64,000 nucleotides of DNA, taken from Oricola nitratireducens (lineage in GTDB: Bacteria; Pseudomonadota; Alphaproteobacteria; Rhizobiales; Rhizobiaceae). Position 1 is the stretch's first letter; each line of letters begins with the position of its first letter. The position numbers were made by a program, and so were the translations under genes. This document shows positions 1-9,244 of the stretch, in pieces. A model generated the notes under the pieces. That model had not been told where the DNA came from. It searched no databases and saw nothing but the letters and a program-made list of their open reading frames with translations. The stretch covers positions 1 through 64,000 of the forward strand of contig NZ_JACZCS010000004.1 of the NCBI RefSeq assembly GCF_014904745.1. The letters are read 5' to 3'.

Positions 1-1267
1 CGTCCAGAGCGGTCTCGTTGGTCGCGTCGTAGTAATATTTCGACGTGGCCGTGTTGGTCGATGCGCAGCTCTGCATCAGGGTCTTGGCCGTGGAGTTGGC
101 GGCGAAGGCGATCGAATAGATCTTGATGCCGCTGCCCTTCATCGAGTCGCATAGGCCGAGCGCGTAGTTCCTGGAGTTGGTGGCGGCGTCACCGCCCCCG
201 GATTCGAAGGTGTTGAATTCACCGTCGGTCATGATGATCGCGTATTTGCGCGCGCCGGGAGCGTTGTAATCCGCGGCTTCGGATCCCAGAGGCCATGCGC
301 TGTTCCACTTGGAAGACAGCATGTAGTAGGACCATGCGATCGCGATGTGACCCGCCGTGCTGCCGTTTGCCGAGAAACTGTTGATCCTGTTTTTCAGGGC
401 CGTCTCGTTGTCCGTCAGCGGCATGATCTCGGCGCTGGGGCACGTGTTCGTGGAGCGCGGGATCTTCGCCGTGGAATCGGCGAACGCGTCCGTGAACTTC
501 TGCGTTCCGGTGCGCTCGTACACGCAATCGGGATAGCTGGTTACCCACGAGCAGGTTGTCCGGCGGCGCCACCCCCACCCGGTTGTCGTGCATACATACT
601 CCTGGGCGGGCGTGGTCTGGATCTTGTCGATGACCGGCGCCACGTTGACCGAAGCCGAGTAGGGGACGAGACCGACGCGAATGCGGTCTTCGGAACCGGT
701 ATCCGTGAACAGCGTCTCGACCGCATTTTTGGCCGCAGTCTTGAGCGTGTCCAGCTTCGTGTCCGACGAGTAGTAGCTGATCTTGCTGCCCATCGAGCCG
801 GTGATGTCGAGCGCCATCACCACCTCGACTTCGGTGTTGGAGAACTTGGCCTTGGTGCTGGCGTCGATGCGGTGATTGTCGTAACCGACGATGCCGGTCA
901 TCGTCATGGGCATGATCGTGTGTGCGTCGACCTCGACCGTGCGGTTGGCCTTGTCGACGTCAATCGAGTCGATGACGACATTTTCCGGCGTCAGGTTGCG
1001 GCCATCGAGATTGGCATCCAGATATTTCCGGACGGCAGCCTCCGCGTCCTCGAGGGCGATGTCGCCCTGGGTCAGGCCCTGGGTCGTCGCGAGCGCCGCA
1101 GCATCCACCGCGAAGGTCAGCTTGTTGTGGTAGGAGAACATTCGCGCCACGTCGATGGCCATCGCCGACCCCATGAGAAGCGTCGTTCCCAGGACGGCAA
1201 ACATGATGGCAAAGTTTCCGCGTTCGTCGCGGGCGAAGTTTTTGAGACTGTTCAATACGATACGCAC
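1..1267 (-). CDS. TadG-like pilus assembly protein with von Willebrand factor A domain (C-terminus cut by window edge)
   Basis: The product resembles the TadG proteins of Flp/Tad pilus systems: a short cytoplasmic N-terminus, one hydrophobic segment (about residues 18-40, containing the conserved Gly-Asn-Phe-Ala-Ile start of TadE/TadG proteins) and then a periplasmic von Willebrand A domain. The metal-site motif DITGSMG lies near residue 155 and a TDGEF motif near residue 345. The frame runs off the left edge, so the C-terminus is missing. I start at the GTG at 1267 because AAAGGAG sits at a good distance; another in-frame GTG lies two codons upstream. No other tad genes are visible, so a separate role as an orphan TadG is possible. 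The family call is solid; the pilus role is inferred. Confidence 0.85.
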   Translation of the reverse strand, partial: MRIVLNSLKNFARDERGNFAIMFAVLGTTLLMGSAMAIDVARMFSYHNKLTFAVDAAALATTQGLTQGDIALEDAEAAVRKYLDANLDGRNLTPENVVIDSIDVDKANRTVEVDAHTIMPMTMTGIVGYDNHRIDASTKAKFSNTEVEVVMALDITGSMGSKISYYSSDTKLDTLKTAAKNAVETLFTDTGSEDRIRVGLVPYSASVNVAPVIDKIQTTPAQEYVCTTTGWGWRRRTTCSWVTSYPDCVYERTGTQKFTDAFADSTAKIPRSTNTCPSAEIMPLTDNETALKNRINSFSANGSTAGHIAIAWSYYMLSSKWNSAWPLGSEAADYNAPGARKYAIIMTDGEFNTFESGGGDAATNSRNYALGLCDSMKGSGIKIYSIAFAANSTAKTLMQSCASTNTATSKYYYDATNETALD

Positions 1268-1571
1268 GGCCACACACTCCTTTTGGCATGATCCTGCCGC
1301 TCACTGAGCAGACGCCATGCCATTCGCGAGCCGACGCTAGGCCGAAATCCTTTGCAGATGGCTAAATTGCGGGTATCCGGGCGGTTGGAATTCAAACATC
1401 GTCAACGTCGAGTTAACGCGGTCGATCGAATCCCGTCATGCCGATTCACGTCTGCGCAACACCCGCAAATCATGCCCGTTTTCGGGATTCGGAGTGTGTC
1501 GTTTTGAGACGTTTCTAATCGGGAAATTCCCGATTTGGCACAGCTTGGACAAGGTCGCCTGCCGGAATCGG
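1268..1571. other. Intergenic region with a 19-bp perfect palindrome
   Basis: This 304-bp stretch lies between the tadG-like gene and the SdhAF4-like gene, both on the minus strand. I see no convincing coding sequence. It contains AATCGGGAA-A-TTCCCGATT at 1517-1535, a perfect inverted repeat with 9-bp arms around one A. No T-run follows on the minus strand, so it is not a textbook terminator. An operator for the tadG-like gene is possible. Confidence 0.6.
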
Positions 1572-1823
1572 TCAGAAATCGACGGCGACGCCCTTGACTT
1601 CCCAGTCGCCATACCGGGCTGGATCCTTGCCGCCGCGCCCGCCGATCTCGCGCTGCCGGCCAGCTTCCTCGGCCCGCAGTCTTGCCCGTCTGTCCTCGGC
1701 TTCGCGCAGTGCGCGTTGCGCTGCCGGCGGAAGGTTCTCGAAGCGGCGCTGCGCGGGCGACGGGCCATCCGGCTCCTTGCTGCCTTCTTCCAGGCGTGCC
1801 GTTCTGGAGGTATCGTTAATCAT
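1572..1823 (-). CDS. Succinate dehydrogenase assembly factor 4-like protein (DUF1674)
   Basis: This 83-residue protein ends in the diagnostic DUF1674 signature: [18 protein letters not shown] at about residues 61-78, followed by the acidic-aromatic end. The mitochondrial member, SDHAF4/Sdh8, binds the FAD-loaded SdhA subunit before it joins SdhB and protects it from autoxidation. Bacterial homologues are presumed to do the same for succinate dehydrogenase. The N-terminal 55 residues are charged and probably disordered. It is divergent from htpX with a 118-bp spacer, an arrangement I recognise from other rhizobia. The family assignment is firm; the bacterial role is by homology. Confidence 0.85.
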   Translation of the reverse strand: MINDTSRTARLEEGSKEPDGPSPAQRRFENLPPAAQRALREAEDRRARLRAEEAGRQREIGGRGGKDPARYGDWEVKGVAVDF

Positions 1824-1941
1824 CGTGCATTCCGGCTGCGGCGGGCGCTGGCCCGCAGTTGAAAACGCGCTCTCGCGAACACACTATTATAGTCCGGCGC
1901 AAGCCAAATCCACCCTGTCGCGGGAATCCGGAGTCGCATCG

Positions 1942-2922
1942 ATGAATCTCGTTAAAACGGCCATGCTGATCGCATTCATGACGGCTCTTTTCATGGGCGT
2001 CGGCTATCTGATCGGCGGAACCGGCGGCATGATGATCGCTTTCGTCATCGCGCTCGCGATGAATGCGTTCTCCTACTGGAATTCCGACAAGATGGTGCTG
2101 CGCATGCACAACGCCGTCGCGGTCGATCGCGCCAACGCGCCGGAATATTACGGCATCGTGGAATCGCTTGCGCAGCGCGCCGGTCTACCGATGCCGAAAG
2201 TCTATCTCATCAAGAACGACCAGCCGAACGCGTTTGCGACCGGCCGCAATCCCGACAACGCGGCCGTCGCCGCGACGACGGGCCTGTTGCAGCGGCTAAG
2301 CCACGAGGAAGTCGCCGGCGTGATCGCACATGAGCTGGCGCACATCCAGCACCGCGACACGCTGACGATGACGGTGACCGCGACGCTCGCCGGCGCGATA
2401 TCCATGCTCGGTAATTTCGCGTTTTTCTTCGGCGGTTCGCGCGACAACAACAATCCCTTCGGTTTTGTCGGCGTGCTGGTCGCGATGATCGTCGCGCCGC
2501 TCGCGGCGATGATCGTGCAGATGGCGATCAGCCGCACGCGCGAATATTCCGCCGACCGGCGCGGCGCCGAGATCTGCGGCAATCCCGAGTGGCTCGCCAG
2601 CGCGCTTGGCAAGATTGCCGAGGCCGCGGGGCGCACCGTCAATGTGGCGGCCGAACGCAATCCGGCCACCGCGCACATGTTCATCATCAATCCGTTGAAC
2701 GGACAAAGGGCCGACAACCTGTTTTCGACTCACCCGGACACGGGAAACCGCATTCGCGCGCTGATGGCTATGGCCGCCGAGATGGACAAGTCCGCCGCCT
2801 CGCCCGCACCGGCGCCAAGGGCCGCGCATTCGCCCCGCCCGTCGCGTTCCGGAACCTCGGGCATTCCGAACACCGGCGGCCGCGAATGGGGCCGCGGCGG
2901 CGACAAAGGGCCGTGGGGTTGA
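1942..2922 (+). CDS. htpX: Membrane-bound zinc protease HtpX (M48B)
   Basis: HtpX is an inner-membrane zinc endopeptidase that degrades misfolded membrane proteins alongside FtsH. The 326-residue product has two N-terminal membrane segments (about residues 7-50), the zinc motif HELAH at residues 130-134, and further hydrophobic segments around residues 150-200. The third zinc ligand is probably the glutamate in the REYSAD motif near residue 202. The C-terminal 50 residues are Pro/Ala/Gly-rich and likely disordered. I chose ATG 1942, which gives the usual HtpX N-terminus; the reading frame is open further upstream but encodes nothing family-like. Its stop overlaps the start of rsmB, so the two are probably co-translated. 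Confidence 0.95.
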   Translation: MNLVKTAMLIAFMTALFMGVGYLIGGTGGMMIAFVIALAMNAFSYWNSDKMVLRMHNAVAVDRANAPEYYGIVESLAQRAGLPMPKVYLIKNDQPNAFATGRNPDNAAVAATTGLLQRLSHEEVAGVIAHELAHIQHRDTLTMTVTATLAGAISMLGNFAFFFGGSRDNNNPFGFVGVLVAMIVAPLAAMIVQMAISRTREYSADRRGAEICGNPEWLASALGKIAEAAGRTVNVAAERNPATAHMFIINPLNGQRADNLFSTHPDTGNRIRALMAMAAEMDKSAASPAPAPRAAHSPRPSRSGTSGIPNTGGREWGRGGDKGPWG

Positions 2923-4343
2923 GCGCGCCCGGCGCCAAGCGCAGAAACGGACCGCGCAGGAACAGACAGGGCAAGACGGGAAACCGGCCTTTGCCGGACG
3001 CGGCGGAGAAACCGGGGCTTGCGGCGCGCCAGGCGGCGCATCGCATTCTCGGCGCCATCCTGGACGCGAAATCCTCGATGGACGGTCTGACCGACGAGTT
3101 TCACGGCCATCCGCATTATCTGGCGCTGGAGCCGCGCGACCGGGCGCTTGTCCGCGCGATCCTTTTGACGAGCTTGCGCAACTACGGCGATCTCGACGGC
3201 GTCATTGCGCGGTTCACCGACAAGCCGCTGCCGGCCGGGGCGACGGGCTTGCGCAACATCCTGATCGCCGGGCTTGCCCAAATCCTCTTCCTCGACATTC
3301 CCGATCACAGCGCCGTCGACCTCGCGGTCGCCGCGGCGCAGTCCGATCCGCGGGCACGGCGCTTTGCGGGTCTGGTCAACGCGATCTTGCGCCGTGCGGC
3401 GCGCGAAAAGGACAGCCTTCTCGCCGGGTTCACGGAGACACCGGTACGGGCGCCGCGGTGGTTTGCGGAACGCCTCGATGCGATCTTCGGGCCGGAAACG
3501 GCCGCCGCGATCGATGCCTGCCACCGGATTGAGGCGCCGATCGACCTGACGCTGAAACGCAAGGAACAGGAAAAAGCCGCCGACTGGGCCGAACGGCTCG
3601 GCGCGATCGTGTTGCCGACGGGATCGCTGCGCCTCACCGGGCCATCGCGCGACATCGTCGATCTCGACGGCTTCGGCGCTGGATCGTGGTGGGTGCAGGA
3701 TGCCGCGGCCGCCATGCCGGCGCGGTTGTTCGGCGACCTCGCGGGAAAACGCGCGGCCGATCTCTGTGCGGCTCCCGGAGGCAAGACGGCTCAGCTTGCC
3801 GATGCCGGCGCGCATGTGACGGCGCTCGACCTGTCGGCAAATCGGCTGAAGCGGCTCGTCTCCAATCTCGAACGGCTCGGTCTCGACGGCGCCTGCAGAA
3901 CGATCGCGGCGGACTTGTTCGCCTTCGCACCGGACGCTCCCTTCGATGCGGTGCTGCTCGATGCGCCCTGCTCGTCGACGGGAACGGTGCGTCGTCACCC
4001 CGACGTACCGTTCACCAAATCGCCGGCCGATATCGAAAAACTCGCGGATCTGCAGGCGCGAATGCTGGAAAAGGCCGCGTCATTCGTTACGCCGGGCGGG
4101 CTGCTGGTGTTCTCGAACTGCTCGCTCGATCCGCTGGAGGGCGAGGAGGTGGCGCGGCGTTTTGCCGGAAGCCATCGCGATTTCGAAATCGTGCCGGTGC
4201 GCGGCGAGGAAGCGCCGGGTTTCGAGGCGGCAATCACTGCGGACGGATTCCTGCGGCTGACGCCCGCGCATCTCGATCTTGGCGATCCCGCGATCAGTGG
4301 TGTCGACGGGTTCTTCGCGGCGCGGTTCCGGCGTCTCCTTTAG
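2919..4343 (+). CDS. rsmB: 16S rRNA (cytosine-C5)-methyltransferase RsmB family
   Basis: This is an RsmB/Sun-type enzyme that methylates C5 of a cytosine in 16S rRNA using S-adenosylmethionine. The order is an N-terminal NusB-like RNA-binding domain (about residues 30-165) and then a Rossmann methyltransferase domain. Motif I is CAAPGGKT at residues 283-290. The product-release cysteine is C351 in DAPCSSTG and the catalytic cysteine is C401 in SNCS. The start is uncertain: TTG 2919 overlaps the htpX stop and has AAAGG about 9 bases upstream, while GTG 2913 is an alternative. The 474-residue length is close to the family norm. It probably forms an operon with htpX. Confidence 0.92.
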   Translation: MSAPGAKRRNGPRRNRQGKTGNRPLPDAAEKPGLAARQAAHRILGAILDAKSSMDGLTDEFHGHPHYLALEPRDRALVRAILLTSLRNYGDLDGVIARFTDKPLPAGATGLRNILIAGLAQILFLDIPDHSAVDLAVAAAQSDPRARRFAGLVNAILRRAAREKDSLLAGFTETPVRAPRWFAERLDAIFGPETAAAIDACHRIEAPIDLTLKRKEQEKAADWAERLGAIVLPTGSLRLTGPSRDIVDLDGFGAGSWWVQDAAAAMPARLFGDLAGKRAADLCAAPGGKTAQLADAGAHVTALDLSANRLKRLVSNLERLGLDGACRTIAADLFAFAPDAPFDAVLLDAPCSSTGTVRRHPDVPFTKSPADIEKLADLQARMLEKAASFVTPGGLLVFSNCSLDPLEGEEVARRFAGSHRDFEIVPVRGEEAPGFEAAITADGFLRLTPAHLDLGDPAISGVDGFFAARFRRLL

Positions 4344-4422
4344 GCCCCGTTGACTTCCTTGCTTATAAGATACGTGCGAATCATTATCGTTTGATTCGCC
4401 GTAACGGCGGGATGGAGGGCGT

Positions 4423-6129
4423 TTGGGCCAACCCACACTGATGAGCGATCCGGGCTATTGGCTGTCCGGCGCCCGCATTTACTGGTCTCTGGTGCGCCAG
4501 CGTATCCAGAAGGGTCCGGTATTTGCCTGGCGGTTCATCGGGCCGGTGCCGGAACGCCTTGCCATGGTCCCGCCGGATCTGCGACCGAGCGATCCGCTTG
4601 TCGCCCGCGACATCTATGAAGGCCGGTTTTCGTTCTCGGGCCGGGTCGTCGAAACCGGCGGCGTGTCGCCCTTTTCCGTCCAGCCGCCTTCGGCGAACTG
4701 GGAGGAGACGCTGCATGGCTTTCGCTGGCTGCGTCACCTGAAGGGCGCGGAAAGCGATCTTGCCTCCGCCAATGCCCGCGCATTGGTCAACGACTGGATC
4801 CAGAGTCACGGCAGGAGCCTTTCCGGCACTCCGTGGCGGCTGAGCGTCACCGCGGCGCGGGTCATCGCCTGGATGCAGTATTCGCGGCTGCTGCTGCTCG
4901 AAAGCGATCACGCGTTTTACCGGCGCTTCATGGCATCGCTTGCCCGCCAGGTCCGCTATCTGCGCGGGCTGGCGCCGTCGATGGGCGACGATCTCGAGGC
5001 GCTGACCGTGCGCATCGCGCTGTGTTTCGCGTCGCAAGTGCTGCCGTCGTCTTCCCGTTTCGAGCGCAGTGCGGCGCGCAATCTCGAATATCAGCTGCGT
5101 GCGCAGATCCTGCCAGACGGCGGCCATGTGAGCCGCTGTCCGGACGCGCTTCCGGGCTTGCTCGCCGATCTGCTGCCGCTTGCGCAATGCTATGTTTCGG
5201 TGTCGAAAGCGGTGCCGCAGGAGATCGTGCGCGCCGTTGACCGAATGTTTCCGGCCTTGCGCTTCTTCCGGCATACCGACGGGCACATCGCGATGTTCCA
5301 TGGGGCGGGAAGCAACAATTTCGACCTCGCGGCGGCCGTGCTGCGGCATGACCAGAACGGGTCCCAGCCGCTCGGCCACATGCCGCATTCCGGTTACCAG
5401 CGGCTTTCCAAGGGTCATTCCGTCGTCATCGCCGACACCGGCGTACCGCCGTCGGGGCCGCACAGTTACAACGGCCATGCGAGTTGCCTGGCATTCGAGT
5501 TCTCGAACGGCCGCCAGCGGTTGATCGTCAACAGCGGCGTCGACCGGCTCGACCGGGAAAGTTATCGCGAACTGGCGCGGATGACGGCGGCGCATTCGAC
5601 GCTGGTCATCGACGACACCTCCTCGGCGCGCTTCGCCCGCTTCGGCAAGAAGTGGCCGGAGTGCCGCTTTCGCGTGGTGTCCGGTCCGTCGACGGTGCGG
5701 ATCGAGCGCAACGAGGATACGGCCGCCCCCGGGTTCGCCGCGCAGCATGACGGTTACCTGAAGCTGTTCGGGCTCTGGCACGAACGCGGCCTGACGCTGC
5801 GCGACGAGGGCAACCGGCTGGAAGGTTATGACCGGCTGATTGCCGGCGGGCACAGGAGCGCAAGCGCCGAACAGCATCAGTTCGACATCCGGTTCCATCT
5901 CCATCCGGCGATCCGCGCCGAGAAGGACGATCACCGCTCGGTGCGCCTCGCCACGGACCAGGGCGAATCGTGGCGGTTTACAGCCGATCGCGGCGACGTG
6001 ACGCTGGAGGATTCGATCCATTTCGCCGGCGTCGCCGGGCCGGTACGCACCAGAATGATCCTGATTTCGGGTATCTGGCCGCAGATCGACACTGTCGAAT
6101 GGACCCTGCGACGCTTCCACGCGTCCTAG
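4423..6129 (+). CDS. Heparinase II/III family protein
   Basis: This 568-residue protein has the two-part layout of the heparinase II/III family: an alpha-helical barrel in the N-terminal half and a beta-sandwich domain after about residue 310. The second part begins with the SGYQRLSKG block and includes the HASCLAFEFS stretch typical of these proteins. Family members are polyuronide lyases (heparin, alginate), but this rhizobial subgroup sits in a fixed housekeeping position between rsmB and purH, and its substrate is not known to me. I see no signal peptide, so it appears cytoplasmic, which is odd for a lyase. TTG 4423 follows a GGAGGG; ATG 4441 is an alternative start. Confidence 0.85.
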   Translation: MGQPTLMSDPGYWLSGARIYWSLVRQRIQKGPVFAWRFIGPVPERLAMVPPDLRPSDPLVARDIYEGRFSFSGRVVETGGVSPFSVQPPSANWEETLHGFRWLRHLKGAESDLASANARALVNDWIQSHGRSLSGTPWRLSVTAARVIAWMQYSRLLLLESDHAFYRRFMASLARQVRYLRGLAPSMGDDLEALTVRIALCFASQVLPSSSRFERSAARNLEYQLRAQILPDGGHVSRCPDALPGLLADLLPLAQCYVSVSKAVPQEIVRAVDRMFPALRFFRHTDGHIAMFHGAGSNNFDLAAAVLRHDQNGSQPLGHMPHSGYQRLSKGHSVVIADTGVPPSGPHSYNGHASCLAFEFSNGRQRLIVNSGVDRLDRESYRELARMTAAHSTLVIDDTSSARFARFGKKWPECRFRVVSGPSTVRIERNEDTAAPGFAAQHDGYLKLFGLWHERGLTLRDEGNRLEGYDRLIAGGHRSASAEQHQFDIRFHLHPAIRAEKDDHRSVRLATDQGESWRFTADRGDVTLEDSIHFAGVAGPVRTRMILISGIWPQIDTVEWTLRRFHAS

Positions 6130-6233
6130 AATTCCATCTTTCGTTGCAAAATCGGGATGCGCGATAGGCAACCGGCCGTCCGCGTGTTAGCAGCAGCCGC
6201 ACTTCCCCATTTTCCAGACTGCGAGATCGGCTG

Positions 6234-7850
6234 ATGGCTGTTGTTTCGAAAAAAATCCCCGCTCCCGACCGCGTCGGCATACGCCGTGCGCTGCTGTCCG
6301 TTTCCGACAAGGCCGGGCTGATAGAGCTTGCCCGCGACCTCGTCGAGCGCAATGTCGAACTGGTGTCGACCGGCGGCACGCGCAAGGCGATCGCGGATGC
6401 CGGCCTGCCGGTCATCGACGTCGCCGAGGTTACCGGATTTCCGGAAATCATGGATGGGCGGGTCAAGACGCTGCATCCAGCGGTCCATGGCGGCCTGCTT
6501 GCCGTGCGCGACGATCCGGAACATGTCGCTGCGATGGAGGAGAACGACATTGCGCCGTTCGATCTCGTCGTCATCAATCTCTATCCGTTCGAGCAGGTCG
6601 TCGCCGCGGATTCCGACTATCCGACGACGATCGAGAATATCGATATCGGCGGTCCGGCAATGGTGCGCGCCGCGGCCAAGAACCACGCCTATGTCACCAT
6701 CATCACCGATCCGGCCGACTACGGCGAAGTGACGGCCATGCTGGCCGAAAACGAGGGTTGTTCGACGCTGGAGAAGCGCAAGGCGTTCGCGGCCCGCGCC
6801 TTCCAGCGCACGGCAAGCTACGATGCGATGATCTCCGCCTACATGGCCGAGCAGTTGTCGCTGCCCCCGGTCAGCCGCAATCACGCGACCGGCGGCACGC
6901 TGTCGCTGGCGATGCGCTACGGCGAAAACCCGCATCAGGCGGCCGGGCTGTATCTCACCGGCGAGAAGCGGCCCGGCGTCGCAACGGCGACACTGCTGCA
7001 GGGCAAGGCGCTCTCCTACAACAATATCAACGACACCGACGCGGCCTACGAACTGGTCAGCGAGTTCGATCCGGCAAGGCCCGCCGTCGCCATTATCAAG
7101 CATGCCAATCCCTGTGGCGTGGCGACAGGCGAGACGCTGACCGACGCCTATCGCAAGGCGTTCGCCTGCGACCAGACCTCGGCTTTCGGCGGCATCGTCG
7201 CGCTCAACGGGACGCTCGACGCGGAAGCGGCGGAAGAGATCGTCAAGATCTTCACCGAGGTGATTATCGCGCCTTCCGTGACCGACGAGGCCGCGGCGAT
7301 CGTCGCGTCGAAGAAGAACTTGCGGCTGCTGACGGCGGGGTCGCTTGCCGATCCGCGCGCCAGGGGCATTTTCGTCAAGACGGTCGCGGGCGGCTTTCTG
7401 AAGCAGGAACGCGACAATGCCGTCGTCGACGATCTCGACCTGAAATGCGTCACCAGGCGCCAACCGACTGACGCGGAACTGGCCGACATGAAATTCGCCT
7501 TCCGGGTCGCCAAGCACGTCAAGTCGAACGCGATCGTCTATGCAAAGGACGGCGCGACGGTCGGCGTCGGAGCCGGGCAGATGAGCCGGGTCGATTCGGC
7601 GCGCATCGCGGCGCGCAAGGCCGAGGACGCGGCGCATCTTCTGGGCCTTGCCGAGCCGCTGACGAAGGGATGCGTGGTCGCTTCCGACGCCTTCTTCCCG
7701 TTCGCCGACGGGCTGCTGAGCGCTGTCGAGGCAGGCGCCAAGGCGGTTATCCAGCCAGGCGGCTCGATGCGCGACGATGAGGTAATCGCGGCCGCCGACG
7801 AACACGGCATCGCCATGGTCGTCACCGGCGTCCGGCACTTCCGGCACTAG
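6234..7850 (+). CDS. purH: Bifunctional AICAR formyltransferase/IMP cyclohydrolase
   Basis: PurH carries out the last two steps of de novo IMP synthesis: formylation of AICAR from 10-formyl-THF, then ring closure. The N-terminal MGS-like domain (residues 14-160) is the cyclohydrolase. The remainder is the formyltransferase with its signature RYGENPHQ (residues 228-235) and the catalytic pair K289-H290 in KHANPCG. The 538-residue length is standard. It follows the heparinase-like gene after a 104-bp spacer and ends 1 bp before the convergent MFS gene, so transcription from both sides must meet here; I saw no clear terminator. Confidence 0.98.
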   Translation: MAVVSKKIPAPDRVGIRRALLSVSDKAGLIELARDLVERNVELVSTGGTRKAIADAGLPVIDVAEVTGFPEIMDGRVKTLHPAVHGGLLAVRDDPEHVAAMEENDIAPFDLVVINLYPFEQVVAADSDYPTTIENIDIGGPAMVRAAAKNHAYVTIITDPADYGEVTAMLAENEGCSTLEKRKAFAARAFQRTASYDAMISAYMAEQLSLPPVSRNHATGGTLSLAMRYGENPHQAAGLYLTGEKRPGVATATLLQGKALSYNNINDTDAAYELVSEFDPARPAVAIIKHANPCGVATGETLTDAYRKAFACDQTSAFGGIVALNGTLDAEAAEEIVKIFTEVIIAPSVTDEAAAIVASKKNLRLLTAGSLADPRARGIFVKTVAGGFLKQERDNAVVDDLDLKCVTRRQPTDAELADMKFAFRVAKHVKSNAIVYAKDGATVGVGAGQMSRVDSARIAARKAEDAAHLLGLAEPLTKGCVVASDAFFPFADGLLSAVEAGAKAVIQPGGSMRDDEVIAAADEHGIAMVVTGVRHFRH

Positions 7851-7851
7851 T

Positions 7852-9225
7852 TCAAGTCCGCGAGCGCACCGGGATCAGCAACAGCATGCCGATGACAAAC
7901 AGCACGAGGATCGGCGTGATGCCGATTCGCTGGCTGTTGAAGGCAACGGTGACGATGCCGATCGACCAGGGCGCGATGAAGGCCGTGGCGCGGCCGGAGA
8001 GGGCGTAAAGGCCGAAGGCCTCGCCCATGCGCTCCGGTTCGGCCTGATCGACGAGCAGCGGGCGCGAGGAGGCCTGCAGCGCGCCGCCGGCCGCGCCGAT
8101 CAAGGCGCCCGCCAGATAGAACATGATATCGGGCGCACTCGAACCTTCCGGCACCGACATGAACAGCACCTGGGTGTCGCTGGTCGAGATGATCATCGCG
8201 CTGGCGATAATCAGGCCGATGATCATAGTCACCACGACGCGCTTCGTGCCGATGCGGGTATCGGCCCAGCCGGCGACGATGCAGCCGAGAATGCCGGTGA
8301 CGCTCGCCAGGATACCGAAAACGCCGAGCTGGATCGTCGACCAGCCGAGCACGCCGACGGCGTAGATACCGCCGAAGGTATAAAGCCCGTTCAGGGCGTC
8401 GCGGTAGATCATGCTCGACATCAGGAAGGCGAACAGGCTGCGCTCTTTCGAGATGTTGCGCAGCGTGTGCCACAGTTCGCGCAGGCCGCGGGTAATGGCA
8501 CCGGCAACCCGTTCGCGTCGCGCCGCGTCGGGCGTGTAGAAAAACAGCGGAATCACGAAGATCAGGTTCCAGACCGCGGTCAGCGGACCGGAGGCGCGGT
8601 CGCCTTCGAGCGTTGCCGGATCGAGGCCGAGGATCGGCGTCAGGCCGACAAGCGTCTTTCCCGATTCCGGGCTGGCGACCATCAGCACCAGCATCGCGAT
8701 CAGGCAAATCAGGCCACCGGCATAGCCGAGCGCCCAGGCATTGCCCGACAGGCCTCCGAGCTTCTCGCGGTCGACCAGGCCGGGCATCATCGCGTTGTTG
8801 AAGACGGCGGCGAATTCGACGCCGATCAGCGCCGCCGTGAAGGCGGCGAGACCGAAATACATCATTGCCGGGCTGGCGTCTGGCGGAACAAACCAGAGCA
8901 TGAAGACGGCGACGACCGAAATGACGGTGAACCCGAATATCCACGGCTTGCGCGGTCCGGTCGCATCCGAGATCGCGCCGAGGACGGGCGACAGCAAAGC
9001 GATGACGAAGCCGCCTATGCCGGCGGCAAAACCCCACAGCGCCTGGCCCTCGACGGGATTCGGCGCGACGTGGGCGGCGAAATAGGGCGCGAAGACGAAG
9101 GTGATGATCAGGGTATGGAACGGCTGCTGGGCCCAGTCGAAAAACATCCAGCCGAGGATGCCCTTTCTCGACACGGCCGGTTGCGAACCGGCGGCCGGCT
9201 TTCCATCAACGTCAAGGGCGGTCAT
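7852..9225 (-). CDS. MFS transporter of the UMF1 (Atg22-like) family
   Basis: This 457-residue, roughly 12-helix membrane protein belongs to the UMF1 branch of the major facilitator superfamily, which also holds the yeast vacuolar amino-acid exporter Atg22. The N-terminal WMFFDWAQQPFHTLI block and the SPVLGAISDATGPRKPW loop between helices 2 and 3 are typical. Substrates of bacterial members are mostly unknown; small solutes such as amino acids are a guess. It lies 19 bp downstream of the NAD-glutamate dehydrogenase gene on the same strand, so the two may be co-transcribed. That would fit an amino-acid-related role. Confidence 0.88.
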   Translation of the reverse strand: MTALDVDGKPAAGSQPAVSRKGILGWMFFDWAQQPFHTLIITFVFAPYFAAHVAPNPVEGQALWGFAAGIGGFVIALLSPVLGAISDATGPRKPWIFGFTVISVVAVFMLWFVPPDASPAMMYFGLAAFTAALIGVEFAAVFNNAMMPGLVDREKLGGLSGNAWALGYAGGLICLIAMLVLMVASPESGKTLVGLTPILGLDPATLEGDRASGPLTAVWNLIFVIPLFFYTPDAARRERVAGAITRGLRELWHTLRNISKERSLFAFLMSSMIYRDALNGLYTFGGIYAVGVLGWSTIQLGVFGILASVTGILGCIVAGWADTRIGTKRVVVTMIIGLIIASAMIISTSDTQVLFMSVPEGSSAPDIMFYLAGALIGAAGGALQASSRPLLVDQAEPERMGEAFGLYALSGRATAFIAPWSIGIVTVAFNSQRIGITPILVLFVIGMLLLIPVRSRT

Positions 9226-9244
9226 CGCCGGTGTGCTCCTGTCC

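Noticed and set aside
4384-6171. A 595-codon minus-strand reading frame opposite the heparinase-like gene
   Set aside because: It is Arg/Gly/His-rich with no motif and covers the well-supported heparinase-like gene; an antisense artefact of high GC.
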